Shown here: piece after piece, positions 50,966 to 62,524 of the stretch
Position numbering within the stretch: position 1 is the stretch's first letter
Layout: every line of letters begins with the position of its first letter
Origin: Uranotaenia lowii
Lineage: Eukaryota > Arthropoda > Insecta > Diptera > Culicidae
Reading direction: 5' to 3'
NCBI RefSeq assembly: GCF_029784155.1
Contig: NC_073693.1
Location: 19,938,002-20,002,001, forward strand
Length of the DNA stretch: 64,000 nucleotides
The notes under the pieces: model-generated
What the model was told of the DNA's origin: nothing
What the model saw: only the letters and a program-made list of their open reading frames with translations
Databases searched by the model: none
Program-made: the position numbers and the translations under genes

Positions 50966-52110
50966 GCAGCTTATTTTTAATTTTTCACTACGATGAACTG
51001 TTTATTTTCCACTTTATGGATCCTTAAATACAAAATAAAATGAAAAAAATTTCACTATAATAGAAAAAAATAGAAAATAAAAAAAAAATAGCAAAATTGA
51101 CATAAATATCAAAAATGATTAAAATTTTAAAAAAATGATCTAGTATGATTTGACACCTAAAGCTTAGTTCATTTAAAACAGGACATTTACGAATGCGTGT
51201 AAAACCATCAAATACTTTCTTTGCTCAAAATACTTTCTAGGAAGGGAAGGAACTACGATGACGATTGATGAAAAAATATGAAAAATTATTCATCGTTTTT
51301 TATAAGAAAAAAAAAATCACATTTTTCAGTCATGATATTGATCAGTTTATCCAACTTATACTTCGCGTAATCTGTATTTTAGGTGGCTGTATCCACATTC
51401 TTCAATTTCTGTTACTTTCGGACCAATACTTAGTTTTGGAAATTGTAGTTTTTTTCACAGGAGCAGAATCTTGGTAAATCATTGTATTAAAAAAAAAAAC
51501 AGCAAATACAAACTTCAATATGCTAGGGACCTTGCCACGAGCTAACATGTTAACGCTGGAATTTGATTTGATGTAGGTTTTTTCATAAGTTTTGTCGTCC
51601 ATCAGAAATCATCTGTCTCATAGCCTCGGTACCAACTAGCAAAAATTTGTTGTTTGAGGTTAGGTTTGAATGACTTATAACTGAGCAATACTTTCAGCTT
51701 GTTGGAGAAAAAATTGTTTGCGATCTACTCTCAGTTTTTCGTTTACTCAAAATTGAAAAATTCTGGTAAATATGAAATTTGACTTCCATGATGACCCTTA
51801 ACCGTAGTTGCCGATCATGTGCTTCACTTCAGTGCTTGATTTACACTTATAGGGCATTTTGGACGGTGTTTGCCTACTTTTCCAAAACTCACAAATTGTA
51901 ATTCTTTGAATAATCAACGGTTTTGTCAGCTATCAATTAAAAAATGATGGATTTTGGAGGAAACTGGGCAAATCATTTTTCTTCTTTTTCTTTTGCAACG
52001 TAAATATCTCAAAAAACGGGTGAATTTTAAACTTTAGTAGTAAATGAGCTATCAACAAAAGAAAGTGTCCCATTTCTAATAGAAGTTAGTTTTGATTGTA
52101 TATTATTTTA
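50966..52110. other. Unassigned AT-rich sequence
   Basis: No gene recognised. The segment 51083-51140 contains loosely spaced AAAATTGAC- and AAAAATGAT-like words, possibly a decayed or nascent minisatellite. Frames at 51265-51602 have no domain. Confidence 0.45.
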
Positions 52111-52116
52111 TTTTCT

Positions 52117-52165
52117 TAGTATTCCGTCTCAAGACATAACTAGACGAACATAATTCCCAATAGTA
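52117..52165 (-). mobile_element. Severely 5'-truncated LINE 3' end
   Basis: About 45 bp (from GTATTCCGTCTCAAGAC) match, in the same orientation, the 3' end of the LINE fragment at about 57917-57960 (GTATTCCGTCTCACGAC). In both places it is followed on the plus-strand left by an A/T-rich tail. This fits a tiny target-primed reverse-transcription product. Confidence 0.6.
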
Positions 52166-54984
52166 AATTAATATTTCCGAACAGAGATTTGTACCTACCT
52201 AAATATTAATGTTAAGTCTAATTGGAAACAATGTTCACCATATCAAATTGTTGAGTTAAAAGATTGGAGCAAGTCGACAAGATTTGAAACTTCTAAGAAA
52301 GCGGACAGACTGGCCCAGCGTGAGCTAGAAGGTCAGACGACAGCGACCGTTATGACGAGTCAAAACAAACCCCCGTCAAAAAGAGCCGAAAACGATAGGC
52401 CTCTCTTACTATTCAAACCTACCAACTGACTGCTGCTTCACTTCAAGAAACCCGGTTCGGTTTCCGGTGGTTGACCTTTGCTGGCCGCGATAGCGTCAAC
52501 ATCAACAAAAAGCCTCAGACAGACCTAACTTAACGGCGCAACCAATGTTTGAAATGTCTCTTCAGGTATGCCTTCAGACCAATCAATCTAATTTGGTGAA
52601 GTAGGTACCTAGGCCTAGGTCCGTTACCTTTCTAGACGTTCGGGACAAACATGAAGGCACCCATGATCTAAGCTAAATATGAGAAAGTGAAAGTTTCCCC
52701 ATCTCTCTCTTTCTTCGGTCGATAGATTCGAACGGAAAACAGGTTCTCTCGATCGTCGTCGTTGCATCGTCGATTGCGATTCCACCATTACAGGAGCTAG
52801 TTACATCGTCTCTGGAGTAATATTTGCAATCATGGGAACGGTATTAGATAATCAATTCTAAATAGTGGAAGATGTGGCCGGTAGGCCGTTCAGTTAGAAG
52901 CGGTTTTGGTCCGTAGTGCCAAGGAGTGTCTCGCTCTCAGACGGACTCGGACAAGCGCGGTGAAAAACTGGTTCGCCTCTTCGAAGGTCGTTCAAGTCTC
53001 CTTACATATGCATACCGGGGGTAGAGAGAGATTGGTTAAAAGTGCTGACACAGGTTCGTCGCCATCCGCGCGATTCAGTCGCTAAACTTATCGATGATGG
53101 CGATGCGTGGTGTGACGAAATGCTGATCCTCTCAACCTTCCCTTGCATTTGCCCAACGGTTTATCAACGGTAGATAGTACGGAATAACAAGTCTTGGTCA
53201 GACTAAGATTCTTCTCGAGATTTGCAACATCCTTGTCGTCGGCAGTAGAAAACCAGCCAAAGCTCCAATCAGAATTGGTTATCTTCGGCAGTGTCATTGT
53301 ACAAAATTATGGAAATGAAGGCTGGCTGGCGCACGGAGTTCGAATGTTGATGAGCCGGTCAGAATGGTTTTTATTTTCGATTGGATTCTAACGTGTGTTT
53401 GTATAAGGCACCGGTTCTGTGCCCAGGATGCGTTTAGTTAGTCTAAGCGAGTTGGATTTGCATAAGTTTTATGGTCTTACTCTTATGTGATTGTGGACGA
53501 TAACTCACTGAAATTCAAATTTTGAGAAATTCGAGTGAAATCGACTACCTTCAAATGTCAAAGTATCTTGGGAAACTTGTTTTCAAATATCTTACCAGTG
53601 GTGCATGGCACAACACGTTTTCTCCAAATGCTGCTAACTGATGGGATACAATAATATCAATAGAAGAACTACGCCCACTTTATTAAAAAAAAAAACAATT
53701 TGGAATCTCCAGAAAATTCCCATGTGCCAGTCTTGAAAAAATGGGAATTCCAAAACCTCAGGGATCGATTTCACTTTTTTTTTTGATTTTTTAATTCCGA
53801 TAAATAAATGTTCTTTTTCTTTTCATTTGACTGATGACGTCAATTATTTGCTGAATCTCAAACCAATTTAGATGATAAAACGAGTTTTGGAAATAAGATG
53901 AAATTTTCATCAGTGATTGCTGTGCCAAAATTTGTGGCTTGATTTTTGGTATTTCTAGCAATAGGAAATTCGACTGGATATATGTTTTTTTGGCGAGAAT
54001 TTCCGACTCGCAGTTTTATTTTTAGCAAAAACGACGTATTGATTTAAATTTCAGATGTTTCGATCCTTATTGTTTCATCTTCAGGAACGAGAAATTGTCG
54101 TGAAAGTCGATGTAACTGGTGGTGTATAGCTGTCTTTTGATTGTTTGCTGATGTTTGCGGATAAAATCTGTTTGCCTAGTGTTTTGGGATTAATTTTCCT
54201 CAGCATCGAAGTTTCAGCACAGTCTTCACTTTTCTCTTTTAAAAATTGATGATCTCTTCGCTGGAGGCAACAAGTATGTAAGAGAATTGCAAAAAGTCAG
54301 AATACATAAGAGATAATTGAAAATGTTTCCGCAAATTGAAATATTACGGAGTACGGGGTGAATGGCCTGGTTCAAGAAACAGGCTCACTTTGGCCTACAT
54401 GTTCGAGACGTCGACATCATTCGAGTTGTCTAGGAGAGACCACAATCCAGGTAACCGCCAATTTAAAACCTGTAGCAGACAACCTACTGAACTACTTCCG
54501 TATATACCATCATGTTCCGGACCCCGAAATTCTACGCTGAAGATTCAGCCGGCCTACCCGCTAAATTTTCGAAGGTGGTCCGTGAAATATGGAGCCGCCA
54601 TCTTTCGACACTCCCGTCACGGCAATCACATCATGCTGTAACACAAGGTAGGACCCTATCGACTTTGTCAGGGGAATTAGTATTAGGACATTCTACATCA
54701 ATCCCACCGAACGTCTAGTATTCGGGAAAATAAAGTGGGATTCTTTCTGATCAACTCAAAATGTTTCCTTCTACGAGTGCTTACCCTGAAACTTGAGAGG
54801 TGGTTCTTGCTCCTCTGAGCAGTATTTCAGCCCGTTGGTTACAAATTTCCCGAAAAATACAAACGATAATTCTAAATACACTATTAAAAAACCGTCATTT
54901 AAAAAATCGAGTAGTGTTCAACCCTTGGCTGCGTACTGTTGTTTACATCCATGTTAGGTAAGCTTTTTTATTTTTTGTTCGAAG
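52166..54984. other. Unassigned sequence, GC-richer at 52270-53460
   Basis: No coding gene recognised. The part 52270-53460 has mixed composition, initiator-like TTCAGTT (52889-52895) and TTCAGTC (53074-53080) words, and looks more like old single-copy DNA than transposon. The frames at 54336-54718 (up to 101 codons) were not recognised; an AATAAA lies at 54729. A second copy of the 14-bp palindrome is at 52607-52620. Confidence 0.4.
52607..52620. repeat. 14-bp perfect palindrome, copy 2
   Basis: The sequence is identical to ACCTAGGCCTAGGT at 46841-46854, in unrelated flanking sequence. Confidence 0.75.
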
Positions 54985-55577
54985 AGACCAAGGTCAAAGG
55001 AACCTCAAAATACGTGGCCTTACACGCGAGCAAAGAAAAAGGGGGACTGTGAGAGGTCTTTCAATCGGAAAACTAGCTAAGCAAGAAGGTGGGAGAGTCG
55101 TAAAAGTTAAACCCGCGTTGAAAAAGTAAGGAGAACAGTGTACTTTAGCTGATTCCCCGAAACGCCCCCGAAACCTGGCCCTGCTGACCTTTCAATGGAG
55201 AAGAAAATCAAAGATTACTACTAACGGCATATTTCGGTATCAATACGGGATGTGGCTAAGGAACTAGGTACCTCATCGACTAACGTTATGCGTGCCAAAG
55301 AGTGAATTGGACTTCAGACCCATCGGAAGCAGAAGCAGCAAAAAAAAGTACCAAACAGGCTGAGTCCTTCAAACCGGGAGCTTGGAAACTCTTCGACAAA
55401 CTTCTGACCAAGAAATTGGGTTGTGTTATCATGAATGATACCTACATTAAACTTGGCTATCAAACTCTGCCGGGACCACAATTTTATACGTCATCGAAGC
55501 GAAAAAATGTTGTTACGTTTTTAAGCAAAATTGAGTATAGAGCAATAAAAAATCGCATTAAAGCACCCAAAACATAG
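54985..55577 (+). pseudogene. Tc1/mariner transposase pseudogene, catalytic Asp altered, C-terminus lost
   Basis: Pieces of a mariner-superfamily transposase lie in three frames: an N-terminal part (GLTREQRKRGTVRGLSIGKL, about 55025-55085), a DNA-binding linker (about 55140-55300) and an 80-residue uninterrupted part, KLLTKKLGCVIMNDTYIK onwards (55403-55460), ending YQTLPGPQFYTSSK. The normally invariant DDE-T stretch reads ND-T: the catalytic Asp is Asn and a residue is missing. Homology stops near 55505, where a repeat shared with 57.6 kb begins. It belongs to a different family from the copy at 25 kb, judged by its sequence. Confidence 0.75.
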
Positions 55578-55669
55578 TTATTCTCCCACTGCGTGAAGAA
55601 ACTTGCGCTGAAGGCGAACGAGCGTGTATCGAAGGCAAGAAAAATTTATGACGCCCGAACAACTTCAAG
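55510..55669 (+). repeat. ~150-bp repeat, left copy of an inverted pair
   Basis: Apart from a 14-bp insertion near 55552, this segment matches the reverse complement of 57530-57675, for example GCACCCAAAAC, CCCACTGCGTGAAG and CGCCCGAACAACTTCAAG. The two copies bracket the RTE fragment and the tRNA-like sequence. Confidence 0.8.
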
Positions 55670-57022
55670 GGCTGGTAAATGGTGGATAATGTGCAACACG
55701 AGACCCCATAGTGGTCATATCACATCTTATTCACAACTCCTATCTCTATCGGGTACCCTAACTCGGTGGATGCTTTGGTCGCATGCAGACTGAGAAAGTG
55801 GCCGCACGCGTCTTTTCCCCAGGTCAGGGGAGGCGTGCAACCACAACCGAGCGTCTGTTCTCCAGGTCAGGGGCGAATCTAACAGCGTCTGTCTCGCAGC
55901 GAGCGGCTGAATTTATGAAATGCGGCTCCCGCCAGCTAAGTCCAAGATGGCAGCCCCATCGCGGGATAGGGACTTTAGGCTAACAACCTACTGTTCCTGA
56001 CTTGAAATTGTTACGGAATCCGAAAGAAATGGCCGACCTGGAACTTTGGCGACAACTTTTAACATGAAAACAAGGACACGAATTGGAACTTGGAACGTTT
56101 TAACCCTTGCCCAACAAGGCAAACTGGCACAACTTGCTAGAGAGGCTAGCCGCCTCAAGCTTGAAATTCTAGGACTGAGCGAAGTCCGTTGGCCTAACAC
56201 TGGAGAACACAAGACACAGTCCGGGCAAGTACTGATTTACTCTGGCATACGAGGAGAACATGCTACTCGGGAACGAGGAGTTGGTTCCCTGTTAAGCCCG
56301 CAGGCCTACGCGGCCCTCATCAGATGGAAACCGATAAACGAAAGAATAATCGTAGCCAGGTTTAGAAACCTTACAATGGTCCAGTGTTATGCGCCAACTG
56401 ACGTTGCCGACTTGCAGGAGAAAGAGCAGTTTTACAGTCAACTGAACAGCGTGGTAGAAAAAATTCCGAAGGGCGACATTCAAATCCATTTGGGCAAAGA
56501 ATGGCTCCGACAATCAGGACCTTGAACGCATCATCTGGCGCCATGGTCTGGGACAGAAGAGCGAAAACGGAGAGCTGTTTGTAGAATTTTGTGGCAACAA
56601 CAACATGGTGATCGGTGGATCGCTCTTCTCCCTTCGACCAGCACATAAGGTCACTTGGGTATCCCGAGACGGCCGAACAGAAAATCAAATTGACCACATC
56701 TGCATCAGCCGAAAATGGTGAAGGAGTCTTCTTGATGTCCGCAACAAACGAAGCGCAGACATTGCATCTGACCATCACCTCGTCCTTGGCGAAATACGAC
56801 TGAGAGTTGCGCGTGTCGAACGGCGCGAGGAGAAAGTCGGGTGTCGATACGACGTCCGCCGGTTGGAGAATCCAGAGGTGAAAAGGGCATACGTTGAACA
56901 GCTAGAATCCCGAGCCTCGGTATTGCCGACAGACGGAACAGTCGAAGAACAGTGGTGTGGAATCAAGCATGCCTTTATCACGACGAGCCGTGGTACTCTC
57001 GGTAAAGTTTGTGGAAGAAGAA
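55670..57022 (+). pseudogene. RTE LINE, 5' part (5' UTR, AP endonuclease, start of RT), second copy
   Basis: This is the same family as the element at 40-43.7 kb but in the opposite orientation. The first ~390 bp are 5' UTR absent from the other copy. From the ATG at 56064 the endonuclease reads MKTRTRIGTWNVLTL, then ILGLSEVRW, MVQCYAPTDV and, in another frame, NQIDHICISRKW near 56690. Compared with the first copy there is a 27-bp insertion near 56283-56310, a frameshift near 56500, a stop near 56719 and a further shift near 56800. It ends abruptly at 57022 within the linker (TLGKVCGRRS) before the reverse transcriptase motifs, where LTR-like sequence starts. Most of the RT is missing. Confidence 0.88.
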
Positions 57023-57451
57023 GTAAATTGATTCATTTTTTATATGATTTGTGCTTACGTAAGAACTTTAACTATACACATAACACACGACGTATTACAG
57101 GACACGACACATAACGTTCTTACTTAACGGAAAAAGAACCTTTTTGTCGACCGGTTCCCGGCTCGATGTTGCCCATCTGAAGGACGATGTCCTACTCCTG
57201 AGTAGTCATATCCATAACTCTTGTCACGAAGATACAAAAGCGTCCACCCGGTGCTTCATGCAGCACCTTGGTGCCAATATCACCGCGCTGCGAATTCAAA
57301 ATGTAAGTGATATTCACATTTATTACACTCTAGGGACCATGGCAAAATGCCTAATTGAAAAGCCGTAATGCTCAAGAAATGTTGATTTGTTTACACATTC
57401 GGGCCTCTTGGAGCGGCACTTCTTTTGAGGAGTCTCATGTACTCGTAACAT
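57023..57451 (+). mobile_element. Possible LTR or other insert ending at a Lys-tRNA primer-binding-like site
   Basis: The sequence between the broken RTE and the tRNA-like stretch ends in GTAACA then T and TGGCGCCCAACGTGGGGC. That is how an LTR joined to a tRNA-Lys primer-binding site would look on the plus strand. A TG near 57029 could be its start (~420 bp). No second LTR or gag/pol was found, so the call is tentative. The 74-codon frame at 57144-57368 is unrecognised. Confidence 0.3.
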
Positions 57452-57527
57452 TGGCGCCCAACGTGGGGCCCGAACCCACTACCCAGAGATTAAGAGTCTC
57501 ATACTTTACCGACTAAGATAGCCGGGC
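57452..57527 (-). tRNA. tRNA-Lys(CUU)-like sequence with encoded CCA, probably a retro-derived pseudogene
   Basis: The minus strand folds as a complete 73-nt tRNA body (57527-57455) followed by CCA (57454-57452). The acceptor stem GCCCGGC/GTTGGGC is fully paired with two G-T pairs. The T arm GTGGG-TTCGGGC-CCCAC is perfect. The anticodon loop CTCTTAA places CTT as anticodon. The D stem (TCTT/AAGT) and anticodon stem each have one T-T mismatch. It closely resembles insect tRNA-Lys(CUU) as I remember it, with about seven changes. Eukaryotic tRNA genes do not encode CCA, so the sequence probably passed through a mature tRNA, either as a reverse-transcribed pseudogene or as an over-extended primer-binding site of a retroelement. 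Confidence 0.7.
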
Positions 57528-57529
57528 AA

Positions 57530-57675
57530 CTTGAAGTTGTTCGGGCGTCGAGAAATTTTCTTGCCATCGATACATGCTTGTTTGCCTTCAGCGCAAGTTC
57601 CTTCACGCAGTGGGTGAATAGCTACGTTTTGGGTGCTTATTGCTCTATGCTCAATTTAGCTCAAAAACGTTACAA
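57530..57675 (-). repeat. ~150-bp repeat, right copy of an inverted pair
   Basis: This is the reverse complement of 55510-55669 without its 14-bp insertion. It starts two bases beyond the tRNA-like 5' end. The origin is unknown; no transposase or LTR signature was recognised in the shared segment. Confidence 0.8.
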
Positions 57676-57899
57676 TAGGATATGGTGTGGCAAGCCATAT
57701 GCAGATGCAGTAAAATGTCTCGTCCATTCATAACCGCAGATACTAGGAATGGAAAAATAATATCTGCAAGAATGTTTACAAAAAAGTTTGCTTCCCCTAA
57801 TCAAACAGCATACCAATCCTACAATTTTTTGGCCTGATCCCACTTCTTGCCTCTACTCTAAGGGTGCATTGAAGTGATATGAAGTCAACAAGGTCACAT

Positions 57900-58345
57900 T
57901 ATTTATTATTTACAAAGTATTCCGTCTCACGACATAACTTGACGAACATAATTCCTAAAATTCACTCGGTCCATGGCAACCGTTCTCCAATTCCTTGGAG
58001 ACCCCCAGATCACGCTCCACTTGGTCTAACCACCTCGATCGTTGCGCCCCCGCTCGTCTTGTTCCTACCGGATTCGTAGCGAACACCTGTTTTGCAGGAC
58101 AGTCGTCCGGCATTCTCGCAACATGTCCCGCTCAGCGTATCCATTGCATTTCACCACCTTCTGGGTACTGGGTTCACCGTAGAGTCGCGCGAGCTCGTGT
58201 TCATCCTTCGCCTCCACACTCCGTTCTCCTGTAGGCCGCCAAAGATGGTTCTAAACACTCGTCGCTCGAATACTCCGAGTGTACGCAGGTCCTCCTCGAG
58301 CAATATCCATGTCTCGTGCCCAAGGTCAAGGTCACATGTTTACCC
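57900..58345 (-). pseudogene. LINE reverse-transcriptase C-terminal fragment (RTE/CR1-like)
   Basis: The minus strand encodes the conserved C-terminal region of a LINE protein in two or three frames. LGHETWILLEEDLRTLGVFE (about 58330-58270) continues as RRVFRTIFGGLQENGVWRRR. After frame changes come pieces corresponding to a GHxARMPD-type segment and an SRWLDQ-type segment (about 58150-58000). The 3' end is followed by the sequence shared with 52117-52165 and an A/T tail at 57897-57915. No catalytic motif is present: this is a short 3' copy, different in sequence from the RTE copies at 40 and 56 kb. Confidence 0.75.
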
Positions 58346-58409
58346 AAATACATGAACCCATCAAACTGTCCAGAGGTTCGTCCAATCGAAACTTTTTGGG
58401 AAAAGATAA

Positions 58410-58500
58410 AAAAAAGAGGTCGTCCAAATAAATTGTTCTAAGTTTTTGGGATATTTACGCTAATAAACAATGGATTGAAATAAAAATTTGCACACGAGAG
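58410..58500 (+). repeat. Diverged dispersed repeat containing GAGGTCGT
   Basis: AAAGAGGTCGTCCAAATAAA, TGTT, ATATTTACG and AATAAACAAT follow the same order as the repeats at 63.3-63.8 kb. Confidence 0.45.
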
Positions 58501-58547
58501 TTTTAAGAAACGGGTAATTGATTTGAGGAGATAAATTTTGGGTCAGT

Positions 58548-58604
58548 GGTCGGCAAAAAGGGTCGGTAAAAAGGGTCGGCAAAAAGGGTCGGCAAAAAAG
58601 GTCG
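58548..58604 (+). repeat. 13-bp tandem repeat GGTCGGCAAAAAG, 4 copies
   Basis: Four head-to-tail copies lie at 58548, 58561, 58574 and 58587, with a C/T change in the second. A partial fifth copy follows. Confidence 0.9.
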
Positions 58605-59207
58605 TCCATGTGGAGAATATAGGAGTACATAGGAAAATATCATCGGAAAGGAATAAAAATAACTTTGTATAAGCACCATTTTAGTCAACGTTGTCTGTGT
58701 ATTTTATAACATAGAACCAGTGATTTATCCACTACCAACTTGAACAAATAAATAAGTACGATGCGAGAGAGATAACACTCATCAGAATCAGAGAGGAGAA
58801 TATATTTTGGACGATTGTGTGTGTCATGTTGGAATCGCAAAATACTCTCTCATTTCTTCGAGAAAAAGATTGCCAAAGGATTGCAGTTGATAAAGAATAG
58901 TTATGACGGACGGTCGATCATTTTAAACGACTGTTTTTGAAGAAAAAAAAACGAATCCGGTAAAAAAGTGTCTTGCGATCCACCGGACTCGACATTGGTA
59001 CAGTTAACGCTCCCTGGTAAATCAAACATAAGTGATTGCGTGAAGCAAATTGAGAATTAGCTAGTGCAATGATAGGCTGAAAACGTTGAAAGTGAAGCCA
59101 GGTGGCCAAATTGAACCGCCTTTAGTAATTTTCGGTGTGTTGATGAAATCCTTTCCAAGGTTTTAAAAAATGAAATTGGAAATTTTGCTCCGAGATGCAA
59201 AATAGAT

Positions 59208-59500
59208 AAGAATCTCGACCGATTCATGTTGACCTCGAGTGGTCAATTGTTGGCTTTGACTGGCCTCATACTTGCTCCGAGTGGCAAGTACCAAAAATCT
59301 ATTCGAATCGAGTGGCGAAGAGTCAGAATCTTGAGCGATTTTGTAAAATTTTAGAAAGAATCTCCAGCGATTCTTGGTGATCTCGAGGTGTCTATCAGGC
59401 TTTGAACGGTCACAATCTTACTCTGAGTGGCAAGTACCGAAAATCTTGAGTGATACTTGAAGTAATTAGAACTTCGAACGACTCTATAAACTGTTGAGTT
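59208..59500 (+). repeat. Diverged ~147-bp tandem duplication
   Basis: AAGAATCTC, GAGTGG, TTGACTGG/TTGAACGG and GAGTGGCAAGTACC occur in the same order at 59208-59290 and 59356-59437. The offset is 146-148 bp and many differences are present. Confidence 0.6.
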
Positions 59501-60350
59501 AAAAAAAACATTCGAGGGATACAAAGAGGTTTCGAGTGGCCAATCGTCTAAATGTTTGAATGTGAAGCTAATGTTTAATTCTGATGTCCGAATATCACAT
59601 TTGAAAATGAAAAGTTAATCTTCGAAATTTTGAAGCCTGAATTATGATATGATGAGAAATCGAAAAGATTATAAGTGGCAAACATGAAAACTGGAATTAT
59701 AATTAGAGAAAAATAAAGGTTACTAGAAAATGAGCAGCTTGAGATAAAAATTGAGGCGAACATGAGAAGATTATATATGATGAATGAGATGGGAAACATA
59801 AAACGCTGAAAAAAATGAAATAACCGAAAAAAACTAAAAAAAAGAGGCTGAAACAGAGAAGAAGAAAATAAAATGATTATTAAAAATTATGACTATCAGA
59901 TCAAAAGAAAAAAAATAATACAAAAAATAAATGAAAGACGATATCCTGAATCTTCACAAGTTTAAAGTTGGAAGCTGCGGAGATAAGACAAAGAGAAGAT
60001 AATAATATGAGACACTAAGATGTCATAAACGGTTAATAAATAGACTTAGATGATCATGAAAAAAGTGAAATGGTAAACAAAAAAAAAAAAGAATTAGCTT
60101 AATAAACATTCTTTTTTTCGATATTGTTGTGATTATGCATCAAATTGAGGTGGAATTTTGTTCACGGCGTTTTTTTGAGGGACAGACAATCGATTCAAGT
60201 TGTCATATTGTGGATCGGAGGTAGGAAAAAGGGGGTTTCTATTCTAATTGTTCACTGTTTTCGCTATATTGTCGTGATTGTGCATAGCATTTTAATGAAG
60301 TTTTACAGCACTAGCAATAGACTTCCGTTGTTAAAATGTTGGACAAAGGG
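59501..60350. other. Unassigned A-rich sequence
   Basis: No gene recognised. It is purine-rich (59800-60110) with diverged pieces resembling the GGTCGT repeat family near 60115-60330 (CGATATTGTTGTGATTATGCAT, split by mismatches, twice). Confidence 0.45.
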
Positions 60351-62524
60351 TTGTCAAAATTTATTTATTTATTTATTTCGTCAAACTTCATAGACTACAA
60401 TACATAAAACTAGTTAGAACTAATGTTATCTATTATTTTGTAGTTGTATGTTTTTAAATGCAATTTTTAATTGTGTTTTATTCATTTTACGTCATTAATT
60501 TTACTTTCTGCATTGTATTTGTACATCATTTGATTAATGGGTTGATATTTTGCATAGTCCATGTCATAAAATTTAATGTAAAGTAATTGTTTGTTTCTTA
60601 ATGGACGGAGGGGGGCATAAAAATGGAGTTTTGAAAGTAATTCAGGACTGTTTATTCTTTGTGTAACAATATCATTTGAAAACGAAATTTGAGAAAATTT
60701 CCTATGTTTACTGAGAGGTTCTATGTCAATTAGCTTACAACGTGATTTGTATGATGGAAGAGGAAATGTGATCCAGTTTATTTTACGGAGTGCATACAAT
60801 AAAAACTGTTTTTGAACAGAATCAAGACGTTGCTCGTGATTATTTGAATAAGGATTTCATATGACACTACAATACTCTAATATCGATCGTACATAAGATA
60901 TATAAAGTGACTTTATGTGTATGGTTCTTGAAAGTAATGACTGAAACGCTTAACAAATCCTAACATGCAATTAGCTTTATTAATAATAGTGTTTTGATGT
61001 TCTAAAAACGTAAGTTTCGAATCCAAGATGACACCAAGATCTCTTACAATTTGGCATTTTTGTACCGGTTCACTGCCTAATTTAGTTTCAATGAGTGGGT
61101 AAATTTGTTTTCTACTAAACGATATGGAGTTGCATTCTTTAACGTTCAATTGAAGTAGACTTTTGTTGCACCATTCATAGAACACATTGATTTCGTTTTG
61201 AAACGCTTCAACATCCTCGGTTGTTTTGATTTTCAGAAAAAGTTTCATATCGTCAGTATATATACGGAATTCAATCCGCTTTGGAATGAAGGAAATGTCA
61301 TTTACGAACAGTATGAAAAGAAGAGGTCCTAGATGAGACCCCTGAGGCACACCGGAGGTCACAGCTACGGGTTTGGATAATTCGTTTTTGAAGCTTGAAT
61401 TTGTGTTCGATCGGTTAAGTATGATTGAAGCCAAGTAAGAATATTTGGATGAAAGCTAATTTTATTTAGAATCAAAAGGGGTATACATATCGATGCGGTC
61501 AAAAGCTTTGCTGAAATCAGTATAAAGAGCCTCAATCTGAAAGCCTTGGCACATGGAACTGTAACGAATTCGAGAAGATTTGATGCAGTAGAGCGCCCTT
61601 TGAAGAATTCATGTTGTTTGCTGGTTACAATATTGTTTACTTGTTGATAGATTTTGTCATTTATGATTGATTCAAAGAGTTTAGGAATGCAAGATAGAAT
61701 GGCTATTCCTCGGTAATTTCGTACATCTGATTTTTTTCCGGACTTGAAAATTGGGATCAAAAATAATTTTTTCAAAAATTTGGGCACTTTTTTATTACTT
61801 TTAAGGGGGGAGTAGGGTATAACACTTCCAAAAATTCGATTTTATATTTTTTTATTTTCTTATTGTAAAACATTTCAAGAATGTTGTGTTAAATTTTCAA
61901 GACAATCGAAGCAAAACTGTATAAATTATAGGCCTTTATCTCCTCTTATCTAATACTGCAAGAATACTGCAAGCAGAAACTTCAAACGCGTTTTTCTCGA
62001 AAGCACATTTTTAAAATCAGTGGGCATCGTCATTTGAAAACTACTTCACCGATTCTTTTCAAATTTGGAATATATTTTCCACATATAAAATACCAAACCC
62101 CAACGATTTTCTTTTTTTTTTACTTCGGGGAGATTTGACAGATAAAAAATTGTGGATTGTTTCGTGAAAAATCGTAGTTTTTACTTCAAACAGCCACAAA
62201 AATTTCATAAATTTTTTTTTAAGTTAAATAAAATCGTTGGGGTCCAGAAAACATCTATTAAAAATATTTTGCTAAAATTTTTTGACTTCAGATGATTCTG
62301 TGCTGAGATAAAGTGTCCACCGCAAATCCTGTTTTCTAAAAAGCATCCTCGAAAGTGCTCCGTCACCGGCTCATTTTTCAATATTTTTCTACGAAAAAAA
62401 TACTAAATGTTCTTAAAACAATGCTTTGTATAATGCAAAAAATTTGAATACATTTGTTTGAACGATAGCTCTAAAAAACATCGTGTGTTGCGTGTGGACT
62501 GTATGCTCGGATGCTTGGGAACTA

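Noticed and set aside
52889..52924. Initiator TTCAGTT as a possible promoter of a nearby gene
   Set aside because: No TATA or downstream promoter element at the expected positions, and no coding sequence downstream.
54336..54718. Overlapping frames of 60-101 codons as a gag-like gene
   Set aside because: No zinc knuckle, protease or other motif, and three frames are equally open. Left unassigned.
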